Shown: positions 45,659 to 53,898 of the stretch, piece by piece
Layout of the letters: every line of letters begins with the position of its first letter
Position numbering within the stretch: position 1 is the stretch's first letter
NCBI RefSeq assembly: GCF_030209475.1
Contig: NZ_JARVRW010000004.1
Location: 1-64,000 of the forward strand
Reading direction: 5' to 3'
Source of the DNA: Microbacterium sp. lyk4-40-TSB-66
GTDB taxonomy: Bacteria; Actinomycetota; Actinomycetes; Actinomycetales; Microbacteriaceae
Length of the DNA stretch: 64,000 bases
Translations under genes and position numbers: made by a program
The notes under the pieces: model-generated
Databases searched by the model: none
Told to the model about the DNA's origin: nothing
What the model saw: only the letters and a program-made list of their open reading frames with translations

Positions 45659-46162
45659 ATGAAGAAGCGAATCCTCATCGGAGCCGGCGCGCTCGCGCTC
45701 GCCGCGGCCCCCGCCGCGATCGGCTTGTGGGGCAATCCGTCGTTCGCCGAGTCGGTGCCGATCCCGGCGCCGACCGTGGCGGTGTCGACGAGCCCGACGC
45801 CGTCGGCCACGCCCGCACCCACGTCGACCCCCGACGACCACGGGGGAGACGCGCCCCGCGATGAGCGGGTGGAGACGGGCGACGACCGCGGCGGCGATGC
45901 GCCCGGTGCCGGCTCGACCGATGACCGGGGCGGCGACGTTCCGCGCGATCAGCGCACGGAACCCGGCGACGACCGCTCGACGCAGGGCGGGTCGGGAGCC
46001 GACGATTCGAGCACGACAGAGGATCGCGGTGGCGACACCGGCGGCTCGGGCGACGACGGCGGGTCGGGTGGCGACGGCCGGTCGGGCGACGACGGCGGCG
46101 GGCACGGCGGTGACGACGGCGGCGGGCACGGCGGCGGGGGCGGTCACGGGGGAGACGACTGA
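45659..46162 (+). CDS. Secreted Asp/Gly/His-rich low-complexity protein
   Basis: A 167-aa protein: signal peptide (MKKRILIGAGALALAAAPAAIG), a Thr/Pro-rich stretch (38-62), then repeats of the type DDRGGDAP with intervening RDxR, ending in a Gly/Asp/His tail (GDDGGGHGGDDGGGHGGG). No catalytic domain. The acidic and His-rich tail could bind metal ions. An upstream in-frame ATG at 45638 is possible; 45659 follows GGAAGGACGG. Its stop touches the kinase start (TGAGTG), so it is the first gene of a three-gene signalling operon. Confidence 0.72.
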   Translation: MKKRILIGAGALALAAAPAAIGLWGNPSFAESVPIPAPTVAVSTSPTPSATPAPTSTPDDHGGDAPRDERVETGDDRGGDAPGAGSTDDRGGDVPRDQRTEPGDDRSTQGGSGADDSSTTEDRGGDTGGSGDDGGSGGDGRSGDDGGGHGGDDGGGHGGGGGHGGDD

Positions 46163-47554
46163 GTGGCATCCGGTTCCTCGCCTCTCCCCCCGTGGGAAAT
46201 ACTCGTCGCCGCTCGTGCGCCGCGGGAGCGCTCGCGACGGCTGTCGACCCGAGCGGTCCTCGTGCGACTGGCGGCGGGTCTGGTGGCGGTGCTCATCGCG
46301 GTCGCGGCCCTCGCGGGGTTCGGGGCCCAGTGGCTCGCCGAGCGTGAGGCGGTCAACGACGCCGCCCAGGTGACCAACGTGCTCGCCGAAGCGGTGGTGC
46401 AGCCGGTGCTCAGTGACGCGCTGGCCGCGGGGGATCCGGCCGCGGTCGCGGCGTTCGATGTGACCGCGCGCGCTCAGATCCTCGGCGACGACGTCATCCG
46501 CGTGAAGATCTGGAGCCCACAGGGGCGCGTGCTCTACGCCGACGAGCCGCAGCTCATCGGGCGGACCTTCCCCCTCGAAGACGCGCAGTGGGAAGCGCTC
46601 GCGACGCCGGCCACCCGAGCCGCCGTCTCGGACCTGTCGGAGGACGAGAACGTCTTCGAGAGCGGCTCGCGCCTGCTCGAGGTGTACCGCCCGATGTGGA
46701 CGCCCGGCGGCGCGCAGGTGCTGTTCGAGGTGTACTACCCCTACGAGCCCGTCGCCGTGCGCTCCGCCGATCTCTGGCGCGGGTTCGCGGGCGTGACGAC
46801 GAGCAGCCTGCTGCTGTTCGTCGTGCTGACGGCCCCGATCGTGTGGACGTTGCTGCGTCAGCTCCGGGGCGCCGAGGTGCGGCGCGCCGAACTGCTCCAG
46901 CGCGCCGTGGACGCGTCGGACGCCGAGCGCCGCCGCATCGCGGGAACGCTGCACGACGGCCCGGTGCAGGAACTCGTCGCCACCAGCTACTCCGCGGAGA
47001 GCGCTGCGGTCGACGCCGACCGACGCGGCGGGACCGAGGACGCCGTCCGCATGCGCGAGGTCGCCGGGGCGGTGCGCGGGAACGTGCGCGTGCTGAGGTC
47101 GCTCCTCGTGGACATCTACCCCGAGAGTCTCGGCGCCGCGGGAGTGGCATCCGCCCTCCGCGACCTTGCGGCGACTGCCCGGACGCGCGGCGTCGAGGTG
47201 ACGCTCGACCTGCGCGCGCCCCTCGATCAGCTCCCCGAGTCCCACGAGCGTCTGCTCTACCGGGTCGCCCAGGAGGCGCTCCGCAACGCCGTCACCCACG
47301 CGGCACCCTGTGCGGTGACCGTCACCATCGCGCGCGTGGATGCCGCCACCGAGCTGGGGGTGGAGGACGACGGTCCCGGGTTCGACCCGACGACGCTGCA
47401 CCGTCCTCCCGCCGACGGCCACCTCGGCACCCGGGTGCTGCGCGACCTCGCCACAGACGCGGGTGCCGAACTGGCCCTGTCGACCGCCCCCGGCGCAGGC
47501 ACCCGATGGCGCCTGCGCGTTGCCCTCCACGATCCGTCCCGGGAGTCCGAATGA
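46163..47554 (+). CDS. NarL-type sensor histidine kinase (HisKA_3)
   Basis: A 463-aa kinase: TM1 at about 32-55, an extracytoplasmic sensor of about 145 aa (VTNVLAEAVVQPVLSDAL, KIWSPQGRVLYADEPQLIG), TM2 at about 212-232, then the dimerisation domain with phospho-His in ERRRIAGTLHDGPVQELV (about residue 268) and an HATPase with QEALRNAVTHA and VEDDGPGFDP. The GTG immediately follows the stop of the upstream gene. The response regulator overlaps by 4 nt. Confidence 0.92.
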   Translation: MASGSSPLPPWEILVAARAPRERSRRLSTRAVLVRLAAGLVAVLIAVAALAGFGAQWLAEREAVNDAAQVTNVLAEAVVQPVLSDALAAGDPAAVAAFDVTARAQILGDDVIRVKIWSPQGRVLYADEPQLIGRTFPLEDAQWEALATPATRAAVSDLSEDENVFESGSRLLEVYRPMWTPGGAQVLFEVYYPYEPVAVRSADLWRGFAGVTTSSLLLFVVLTAPIVWTLLRQLRGAEVRRAELLQRAVDASDAERRRIAGTLHDGPVQELVATSYSAESAAVDADRRGGTEDAVRMREVAGAVRGNVRVLRSLLVDIYPESLGAAGVASALRDLAATARTRGVEVTLDLRAPLDQLPESHERLLYRVAQEALRNAVTHAAPCAVTVTIARVDAATELGVEDDGPGFDPTTLHRPPADGHLGTRVLRDLATDAGAELALSTAPGAGTRWRLRVALHDPSRESE

Positions 47555-48165
47555 TCCGCGTCCTCGTCGCCGACGACCACTCGATGGTGCGCGAGGGTCT
47601 CGCCTCCGTCCTCACCGTCGATGGCGACATCGTCGTCGCCGGCACGGCCGCCAACGGCGCGGAGGCGCTCGCCGCGGTGAGGGAGGTGGCCGTCGACGTC
47701 GTCGTCATGGACCTCTCGATGCCGGTCATGGACGGCGTCGCGGCGACACGTGCCGTTCGTGCGGAGCATCCCGGCATCCGGGTCCTCGTGCTCACCTCTT
47801 TCGGCGATCGCGATCAGGTGCGACGCGCGGTGGCCGCGGGCGCGACCGGTTATCAGCTGAAGGATGCCGAGCCGGCTGACCTCCGTGCCGCCGTGCGGGC
47901 GGTGGCGAGCGGCCACGCCCCGCTCGATCCGCGCGTGGCGGGAGCGCTGCTCCCCGATGACTCAGCCCCGAGCGCCGGCCTCAGCGCACGCGAGGAGGAG
48001 GTGCTGCGCCTCGTCGCCAATGGGCGGGCGAACAAACAGGTCGCCGCCGAGCTCGGCATCTCGGAACGCACGGTCAAGGCCCACCTCGGCAGCATCTTCC
48101 GACAGATCGGCGTGGCCGACCGCACGAGCGCGGCGCTGTGGGCGCGAGACAACCTGTCGTCGTGA
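47551..48165 (+). CDS. NarL/FixJ-family response regulator
   Basis: A 204-aa regulator: receiver domain with VADDHSMVREGL, phospho-Asp in VVVMDLSMPVMDGV (about residue 54), VLTSFGD and YQLKDAEP; C-terminal LuxR helix-turn-helix LSAREEEVLRLVANGRANKQVAAELGISERTVKAHLGSIF. Start ATG overlaps the kinase stop (ATGA). Likely targets are its own operon and the divergent secreted-protein gene. It converges with the sortase gene with only 10 bp between and no terminator. Confidence 0.94.
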   Translation: MIRVLVADDHSMVREGLASVLTVDGDIVVAGTAANGAEALAAVREVAVDVVVMDLSMPVMDGVAATRAVRAEHPGIRVLVLTSFGDRDQVRRAVAAGATGYQLKDAEPADLRAAVRAVASGHAPLDPRVAGALLPDDSAPSAGLSAREEEVLRLVANGRANKQVAAELGISERTVKAHLGSIFRQIGVADRTSAALWARDNLSS

Positions 48166-48175
48166 CGGCCCGCGA

Positions 48176-48835
48176 TCACGCCGGGTCGGCGTAGACCACC
48201 CGGTTGTCGACGTACGAACCCGCATCACGGTCGAAGACGCCCCCGCAGGTGATCAGCCGCAGTTCGTCGCGGGCGGTCGCCCCGAAGACGCGGGCGGTGG
48301 GGAAGGCCGACTTGGGATAGTCGGCGGTCTCGGTGACGCGGTAGAGCTGCAAGACGCCGTCGACGCCGTACACCTCGACGACGTCGCCGACCGCGAGGTC
48401 CTCTAGAGCCTGGAACACCGCCGGGCCGGTGGGCGAGTCGACGTGCGCGGCGATGACGGTGGGTCCGGTTCCGCCGGGGCGCCCACCGCCGGAGAACCAC
48501 CCGACCTCGTCGTAGTCGACGGGGACCTCCATGCCGCCGTCGTCGGCGATCCCCAGTTCGATCAGGGGCTCGTCGAGCGCGAGGCTCGGGATGACGACGC
48601 GTGCGGGGGCGACGGGTGCAGACGGGGTGGCCGCCTCCCCGTCGGGCGGATCGATCGTCGCGGGAGGGGTCGGGACCGAGGCCGGGGCCGCGGGCGGAGA
48701 TGCGGGGGAGGCCGCCTGCGGCACCGCGCCGCAGCCCGCGCAGCTGAGCACGGCGACCAGTGCGAGCGCGCACGCGGCGCGCGCCGGCCATCCCCGCGGG
48801 GTCTGCCGGCGCGCACCGCGCCGCGCGTCGATCAC
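48176..48835 (-). CDS. Class F sortase
   Basis: A 219-aa transpeptidase with a hydrophobic N-terminal segment (about 18-38, containing CAGC but not a clear lipobox), a Pro/Ala linker (39-78) and a sortase domain. Catalytic residues: His131 (VIAAHVDSPTG), Cys197 (LRLITCGGV) and Arg212 (VDNRVVYA). The pattern matches actinobacterial class F sortases. Its start overlaps the stop of the CHRD gene (ATGA), so that protein is the natural candidate partner. Confidence 0.9.
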   Translation of the reverse strand: MIDARRGARRQTPRGWPARAACALALVAVLSCAGCGAVPQAASPASPPAAPASVPTPPATIDPPDGEAATPSAPVAPARVVIPSLALDEPLIELGIADDGGMEVPVDYDEVGWFSGGGRPGGTGPTVIAAHVDSPTGPAVFQALEDLAVGDVVEVYGVDGVLQLYRVTETADYPKSAFPTARVFGATARDELRLITCGGVFDRDAGSYVDNRVVYADPA

Positions 48836-49542
48836 TTGGCCGCGGCCGCGCGGCGGCGCTGCACGACGAGGGCGCCGGCGGCGACGAGGCCCAGCCCGCC
48901 GGCCGTGGCGGCGAGTCCCCAGCCGGAGAACTCGCTCGCCGCCGCTCCACCGGCGCCGGTGTCGACACCGCCGACGGGGATGGACGTCAGCTGGCCGCGC
49001 ACCACACCGGCGGCGAAATCGACCGTGTGGGAGTCACCGGTGAAGCCGGCGGGGTTCGCCTCGATCTGCTTCAGCGAGAAGTTCGTCCCCGTGTCGGCAC
49101 CGTTGGCGACGACCCCGGTGGTGAAGGGACCCTGCAGGCATCCCGACGAGGTGCGCGGGCCGTCGCCGACCGGCGCGGGGTTGGGGAAGGCGATGCGCGG
49201 CGGGCCGGGCTTGCCGACGGCTGCCTCGTGAATGTGCGTCGCGGTCTTCGCGGGGCTCTGATAGTCGCCGGTGACGCCCTCGAGACGGATGTCGTAGCAG
49301 ATGATCTCCTGGTCGGAATTGATGCGGAACGTGAACGTGCCGGTCGCACCGCTCTGGCCGGGTGTGGCGACCCCGTCGTTGTTGATCACCTGGTCGGGCG
49401 TCGCCATCACCGTGAAGGCGCTGGTGAACTGCGACGGTTCGTCGACCTCGGTGTCGGCGAACGCGGGGGATCCCACGGCCAGCAGGGCGACACCGGCCAG
49501 GGCGCCGATCGTCAGCGGGCGGGCGTACGTCTTCTTCGTCAT
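48832..49542 (-). CDS. Exported CHRD-domain protein with C-terminal membrane anchor
   Basis: A 236-aa protein: signal peptide (1-29, ending SPAFA), a CHRD domain (ATGTFTFRINSDQEIICYDIRLEGV, KTATHIHEAAVGKPGPP), a Gly/Ala-rich linker and a C-terminal transmembrane helix with a basic tail (QRRRAAAAK). No LPxTG is present; LAATA near the helix start is only a loose match to LAxTG. CHRD domains occur in chordin and in many bacterial surface proteins of unknown role. It is co-translated with the class F sortase and divergent from an ECF sigma gene. Confidence 0.88.
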   Translation of the reverse strand: MTKKTYARPLTIGALAGVALLAVGSPAFADTEVDEPSQFTSAFTVMATPDQVINNDGVATPGQSGATGTFTFRINSDQEIICYDIRLEGVTGDYQSPAKTATHIHEAAVGKPGPPRIAFPNPAPVGDGPRTSSGCLQGPFTTGVVANGADTGTNFSLKQIEANPAGFTGDSHTVDFAAGVVRGQLTSIPVGGVDTGAGGAAASEFSGWGLAATAGGLGLVAAGALVVQRRRAAAAK

Positions 49543-49606
49543 CGTCGTGCCTTTCGATCGGGACGCGGAGCGTCCGGTTAGGGGCGTGTACGACCGTGAG
49601 CGCCCG

Positions 49607-49646
49607 GGCGTTCATCGCCGCGGCGAATTGCTCCGCGATGAACGCC
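49607..49646. promoter_or_regulatory. Large inverted repeat between CHRD-sortase and ECF sigma genes
   Basis: GGCGTTCATCGC (49607-49618) and GCGATGAACGCC (49635-49646) are perfect 12-bp arms around a 16-nt interior. It lies 65 bp from the CHRD start and over 70 bp from the sigma start. It may be an operator or a structured leader. TTAGCC at 49695-49700 is a possible -10 for the sigma gene. Confidence 0.6.
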
Positions 49647-49754
49647 GAGCCCGTCGGCGACGTATACCCCGCACGGCCGCCGTCGGGGCGACCGTTAGCC
49701 TCGGAAGGACGGGCGCGCATGACGGAGTCCGCCGCACAGAGCAGGGAGAGGCGC

Positions 49755-50288
49755 ATGGACGCGTCTCGACGACGCACCGCGGGGACGGGATTCGACCTCC
49801 GTCGCGCGTTCGACGACAACGGCAGTGCGCTGCTCGGCTATGCCGTGAACGCACTCCGCGACCGTCCCCTCGCGGAGGACTGCGTGCAGGAGACGTTCCT
49901 GCGGGCGTGGCGGGCGCGGGAGCGCTTCGATTCCCGCGAAGCCTCCGAGCGCACCTGGCTGTTCTCGATCGCCCGGAACGTGATCGTGGACGCCGTCCGC
50001 GCCCGCGCCCGGCTGCCCCTCATCGGCGATCATGCGGAACTCGAGAGCCGGGCGGCGGAGGCCATCGATCCGCTCGAGCGTCTGAGGATGCTCGAGGCGC
50101 TGTCGGTGCTCACCGAGGCCCACCGTACGGCCGTCGTCGCGATCCACCTCCACGGTCGCACGTACCAGGAGCTGTCGGATGCCACGGGCGTCCCCGTCGC
50201 GACCTGGCGCACCCGAACCTTTCACGCACTCCGCGCCCTCCGGGCGCACCTCGAAGAGATGGAGGAGCCGGATGCGCACTCCCGATGA
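49755..50288 (+). CDS. ECF-type RNA polymerase sigma factor
   Basis: A 177-aa sigma factor. Region 2: FDDNGSALLGYAVNALRDR, AEDCVQETFLRAWRARERF, ERTWLFSIARNVIVDAVRARAR. Region 4: ALSVLTEAHRTAVVAIHLHGRTYQELSDATGVPVATWRTRTFHALRALRAHL. The ATG at 49755 has an ideal site (GGGAGAGG); an ATG at 49719 would add 12 residues. The region 4 recognition helix has VATWRTR instead of the usual VKSRL-type sequence. It overlaps the anti-sigma gene by 17 nt and is divergent from CHRD-sortase, its likely regulon. Confidence 0.9.
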   Translation: MDASRRRTAGTGFDLRRAFDDNGSALLGYAVNALRDRPLAEDCVQETFLRAWRARERFDSREASERTWLFSIARNVIVDAVRARARLPLIGDHAELESRAAEAIDPLERLRMLEALSVLTEAHRTAVVAIHLHGRTYQELSDATGVPVATWRTRTFHALRALRAHLEEMEEPDAHSR

Positions 50289-50982
50289 CCGCTGGGCCGA
50301 ACTGGTCGCCGCTGCGCTGGCGGGGGAACTGACACCCGCCGAGTCGGCCGAGTTCGAGGGGCTGCGACGTTCCGACCGTGCGCGCGCCGAGGAGTTCGCC
50401 GCGCTCGACGAGGTCGCCGGGCGGCTGCGCCAGGGCGACCTCGGCTGGACCACCCCGCGCGATACGGGCGACCTGTTCGCACGGATCGAGAGGTCGGTCG
50501 ACAGCGGTGACCCGACGGCGATCGGAGCGGTACCGGAGACTGCCGTCGCGCGGCGTGGCCGCCGGTGGGTCGCGCCGCTCGTGGGCGCGGCGTGCCTCGT
50601 CGCGGGTCTCGTGGTCGGTGCCAACGGTGCCGGCGCGTTCTCCGCGCCCGCACCGTCGGGCCCGCCCGGGACGCTGGGGGCCGTCGAGCGGATCGAGGTG
50701 CGCGACGACGTCGGCGGCGTCGACGTCTCGGCGGAGGTCGTCGCCCACACCTGGGGGACGGAGGCATATCTCGAGGCCACGGGACTCGACGTGGGGGCGA
50801 CGTACGAGCTCGTCTTCGTCGGCGAGGACGGCACGGAGTTCACCGCCGGAGAGGTGCTCGGTTCAGACGTGCCCATCGTGTGTCGCATGAACGCGGCGGT
50901 GCTGCGCGGTGACGCCGCCCGAATGGAGTTGCGTGACACCGGCGATGCCGTCGTCGCTCACGCGGAGCTGCCGGCGGTGTGA
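50272..50982 (+). CDS. Membrane anti-sigma factor, non-zinc type
   Basis: A 236-aa protein encoded just after the ECF sigma. Cytoplasmic N-terminus (1-95, WAELVAAALAGELTPAESAEFEGL) without the H-x3-C-x2-C zinc motif, one transmembrane helix (about 99-120), and an extracytoplasmic domain with VSAEVVAHTWGTEAYLEATGLD, YELVFVGEDG and ARMELRDTGDAVV. The outer domain resembles that of the anti-sigma factor at 35770. The ATG lies within the sigma coding region, so translation is coupled. Confidence 0.85.
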   Translation: MRTPDDRWAELVAAALAGELTPAESAEFEGLRRSDRARAEEFAALDEVAGRLRQGDLGWTTPRDTGDLFARIERSVDSGDPTAIGAVPETAVARRGRRWVAPLVGAACLVAGLVVGANGAGAFSAPAPSGPPGTLGAVERIEVRDDVGGVDVSAEVVAHTWGTEAYLEATGLDVGATYELVFVGEDGTEFTAGEVLGSDVPIVCRMNAAVLRGDAARMELRDTGDAVVAHAELPAV

Positions 50983-51003
50983 CCCGCGCGATCTCGCGAC
51001 GCG

Positions 51004-52311
51004 TCAGCCGAGTTCGGTCGGGTGGGTCAGGCGCCACCACAGGGTCGGTTCCTCGATCTCGCCCTTGATCTGAACCTCGGATGCCGTTGTCTGCGGGCCG
51101 GCGGTCCAGGTCACGGTGCCCACGACCTCGCCCTCGGCGTAGTTCTGCGGCGTGCTGGTGTCGAGGTTCACCGTGACGGGGGTGTCCGACCAGGTGCGCA
51201 GCGCCGCGTTCTTCGCGAGGACGAGCGACGCGCGCGAGCCCCACGGCGTGGAGATCGTGCCGATGTCATCGCCGGCAACCCCCAGGGTCACGTCGTGGAA
51301 CCCGTCTCGCAGGCTCCGGAGCAGGCGCGCGACGTCTTCGTCGGTGCTGTCGTGGGTCGCGCCGCTCATCCGCACACCCGTGACCTCGAGGGGTGCGCCG
51401 ATGCCGACGTCGAGGGTGGACGTGAAGAGGAGGTTGAAGGTGCCGTCGCCGAGATTGCCGGTCTTCATGCCCGTGATCCCCAGGGTCCCGAGGAGGTCGT
51501 TCGTGTTCGTGACGACCCCGGGGCCACGGACGGCGATCGACGGCGTCTGGACGATCGCGGCGACCACGGGGTTCGCCGCCGCGATGCGGCCGAGGGCCAC
51601 GAGGTCGCTGGGCGTGCTCGTGTTGCGTTCGTCGATCCCGGTGGCATCCACGATCCGCGTGTCGTTCAGGCCGTTCGCGCTCAGCCACGATCGCGCCGCC
51701 TGCACGTACGCCCCTTCGGAGCCGAACGCCCAGCGGGCGTTGGCGACGGCGTAGTTCGCCGCCGAGGGGATCAGCATGGTGGCCAGCGAGTCGTGCAACG
51801 ACATCTTCAGCCCGTCGGGCATCGACGCGATGACCGCATCCTGCACGTAGAACTGGTCGTACAGGTCGGTGTCGGCCTCGGTGAACGCGATGGTCGGGCC
51901 GGGATCGCCGGGCCCGTCGAGGGGGTGGGCGTCGAGCACGACGAGGGCCGTGATGAGCTTCGCGATGCTCGCGATGGGTCGCGCGTCGTTACCGCCGGTG
52001 GAGGCGAAGGCCCCCGCGGCATCCGGTCCCAGATAATCCTCGCCGCCCTCGACGCTCATCAGCATCTCGCCCTCGGCGGGCAGGGCGATGGATGCCGCCG
52101 GCCCCGCGGACGCGATCGGTGTCTGCGACGTGACGGTCGGTGCGGGAAGAGCGGCCGACGACGCCCACCAGACGTATCCGCCCGCGCTGCCGAGCACCAG
52201 GAAGGTGACGACGAGGAAGACGATGAGGGCGATGCGGCCGGCACGACCGTTGCCCTGCGGCTCGCGAGGGGCATCGTCGAGGAGGTCTCGGAAATCGGCG
52301 AGGGTGCTCAC
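51004..52311 (-). CDS. D-alanyl-D-alanine carboxypeptidase-like (S11) membrane protein
   Basis: A 435-aa protein: cytoplasmic N-terminus, one transmembrane helix (about 26-48), then a penicillin-binding-type domain. SxxK is intact (RPIASIAKLIT, Ser115 and Lys118) and KTG is intact (ITGMKTGNLG). The third motif, expected as SAN in PSANNYA-like sequences, reads SAA in LIPSAANYAVA, so the conserved Asn seems lost. The C-terminal part holds a beta domain (VTVNLDTSTPQNYAEGEVVG). The GTG at 52311 follows GGAGGCTCTGAC; the upstream open frame is not homologous. It may trim peptidoglycan or be a catalytically weak relative. Confidence 0.85.
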   Translation of the reverse strand: MSTLADFRDLLDDAPREPQGNGRAGRIALIVFLVVTFLVLGSAGGYVWWASSAALPAPTVTSQTPIASAGPAASIALPAEGEMLMSVEGGEDYLGPDAAGAFASTGGNDARPIASIAKLITALVVLDAHPLDGPGDPGPTIAFTEADTDLYDQFYVQDAVIASMPDGLKMSLHDSLATMLIPSAANYAVANARWAFGSEGAYVQAARSWLSANGLNDTRIVDATGIDERNTSTPSDLVALGRIAAANPVVAAIVQTPSIAVRGPGVVTNTNDLLGTLGITGMKTGNLGDGTFNLLFTSTLDVGIGAPLEVTGVRMSGATHDSTDEDVARLLRSLRDGFHDVTLGVAGDDIGTISTPWGSRASLVLAKNAALRTWSDTPVTVNLDTSTPQNYAEGEVVGTVTWTAGPQTTASEVQIKGEIEEPTLWWRLTHPTELG

Positions 52312-52485
52312 GTCAGAGCCTCCGAGGGGAGCAGGGAGTGGGATGGACGCACGCGCACCTCTCGAACCTAACTCGCGGCGGTGCCTCACGCCGAGACGAA
52401 TTTCAAGCCCCCCGCCGGTCGAGGGGAGGCGATCTACCGTGAGTGGCATCGGGAAATACCCGAGGACCACACGGGAGGAGCCGCC

Positions 52486-52656
52486 ATGGGACTCGACGAC
52501 AAGATCAAGAACGCCGCTGAAGACATCGCCGGCAAGGCGAAAGAAGCTTTCGGCAAGGCGACCGACAACGAGCGTCTCGAAGCCGAGGGTCAGGGCGACC
52601 AGAGCAAGGCCAACGTCAAGAAGGCCGGCGAGAACGTCAAGGACGCCTTCAAGTAA
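52486..52656 (+). CDS. CsbD family stress protein
   Basis: A 56-aa, highly charged protein (MGLDDKIKNAAEDIAGKAKEA, ending KKAGENVKDAFK) typical of CsbD-like proteins, which are induced by general stress in many bacteria and have no known enzymatic role. The ATG at 52486 follows GGGAGGAGCCGCC. A terminator follows at once. Confidence 0.92.
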   Translation: MGLDDKIKNAAEDIAGKAKEAFGKATDNERLEAEGQGDQSKANVKKAGENVKDAFK

Positions 52657-52666
52657 GCGCCCTCCC

Positions 52667-52699
52667 CGAATGCCCCGATCGTCATGGTCGGGGCATTCG
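52667..52699 (+). terminator. csbD terminator
   Basis: CGAATGCCCCGA (52667-52678) pairs perfectly with TCGGGGCATTCG (52688-52699), then TCGTTCTCG, 11 nt after the CsbD stop. Confidence 0.85.
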
Positions 52700-52849
52700 T
52701 CGTTCTCGGGGCTCTCGCGCCGGCCGCGGGGCCGCGGCCCACATGAACCGACGACCAGCGGATTGCCCTGAAGTGCGCCGAAGTGCGGCGGGAAGCCGGC
52801 CCGACCGGCCCGACGGCACGGGATGCCATGGCTCGCCCAGCGCGACCGC

Positions 52850-52855
52850 GATAAT
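52850..52855 (+). promoter_or_regulatory. Candidate -10 box for leaderless aldose epimerase gene
   Basis: GATAAT is 6 nt (GGCGAC) upstream of the ATG at 52862, with no ribosome binding site. Confidence 0.55.
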
Positions 52856-52861
52856 GGCGAC

Positions 52862-53830
52862 ATGACCACTGCCGTTCCCACCGAGACCCCTACGCTCGTC
52901 TCGGGTACCCCCGTCGTCCTCCGCGCGCACGGCTACGAAGCCGCCATCGCGAGCGTCGGTGCCTCGCTCCGCTCACTGACTCACGAGGGTCGTGACCTCG
53001 TCGTGCCGTTCGAGGCCGACGAGCTCCGCCCCGCCTACCGGGGAACCACGCTCGCGCCGTGGCCCAACCGCGTGGTCGACGGCGTCCACCACTTCGACGG
53101 CGTCGAGCATCAGCTCCCCCTCACCGAGCCCGACCGCGGACACGCCCTTCACGGGTTGCTGTCGTGGGCCGACTGGAACATCACCGACGCCTCGGACGAC
53201 GCCGTCACGCTGCGCGCGACGATCACCGCACAGGCGGGGTACCCGTGGTGGGTGGTCGTGTCGACGACCTATCGCCTGGGGGCCGACGGCCTGACGCAGA
53301 CGGTCCGCGCGACGAATCTGTCGGACACGCCCGCGCCCTGGGGGACCGGACCGCACCCCTACCTCGTCGCCGGCCCCGCGACCCTCGACGAGTGGACCCT
53401 CGCCCTCCCGGCCGACACCGTGCTCGAGGTGACGCCGGACCGCCTGTCGCCGGTGGCCCTGGCATCCGTGACCGTCGACGCCGACCGGTTCGACTTCCGC
53501 GACGAGCGCGTCCTCGGGGCGGTCGAGATCGACCACGCGTACACCGGGCTGATCCGGGATGCCGACGGCCGGGCCGAGGTGACGGTCACCGATCCGTCGG
53601 GCACCGGTGTGGCGATGAGCTGGGCGGGGGAGTGCCCGTGGGTGCAGATCCACACGGCCGACCTGCCCACCGGCCCCGGCACGCCCGGACACCGCGCCGG
53701 GCTGGCGGTGGAGCCGATGACCTGCGCGCCCGACGCCTTCAATGACGACGCCTACGACTTCGACACCGGCGTCGTCTCGCTCGACCCGGGCGTGTCGCAC
53801 GAGGCGGGATGGACCATCTCGGCCCGTTGA
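52862..53830 (+). CDS. Aldose 1-epimerase family protein
   Basis: A 322-aa galactose-mutarotase-superfamily protein. Substrate and catalytic residues: APWPNRVVDG, the His in RGHALHGLLSW, GPHPYLVAG (second His) and the catalytic Glu region LAVEPMTCAPDAFND. It interconverts alpha and beta anomers of aldoses; the YihR-like subgroup may act on other sugars or phosphates. Monocistronic with a strong terminator downstream. Confidence 0.92.
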   Translation: MTTAVPTETPTLVSGTPVVLRAHGYEAAIASVGASLRSLTHEGRDLVVPFEADELRPAYRGTTLAPWPNRVVDGVHHFDGVEHQLPLTEPDRGHALHGLLSWADWNITDASDDAVTLRATITAQAGYPWWVVVSTTYRLGADGLTQTVRATNLSDTPAPWGTGPHPYLVAGPATLDEWTLALPADTVLEVTPDRLSPVALASVTVDADRFDFRDERVLGAVEIDHAYTGLIRDADGRAEVTVTDPSGTGVAMSWAGECPWVQIHTADLPTGPGTPGHRAGLAVEPMTCAPDAFNDDAYDFDTGVVSLDPGVSHEAGWTISAR

Positions 53831-53842
53831 CGCGCGTCGACG

Positions 53843-53880
53843 ACAGAACCGCCCCGGGGTGAATCCCGGGGCGGTTCTGT
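53843..53880. terminator. Bidirectional terminator after aldose epimerase
   Basis: A perfect 16-bp stem (53843-53858 with 53865-53880), 6-nt loop, between the convergent epimerase and zinc-ribbon genes. Confidence 0.9.
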
Positions 53881-53898
53881 TCTGTCATGCGTGTGTGG

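Noticed and set aside
48725..48760. Lipobox making the sortase a lipoprotein
   Set aside because: Neither LSC nor CAGC fits the accepted [LVI][ASTVI][GAS]C pattern well.
48832..48930. LAxTG-type sorting signal (LAATA) in the CHRD protein
   Set aside because: The last position is Ala rather than Gly and the motif lies inside the hydrophobic helix, so sortase processing cannot be claimed.
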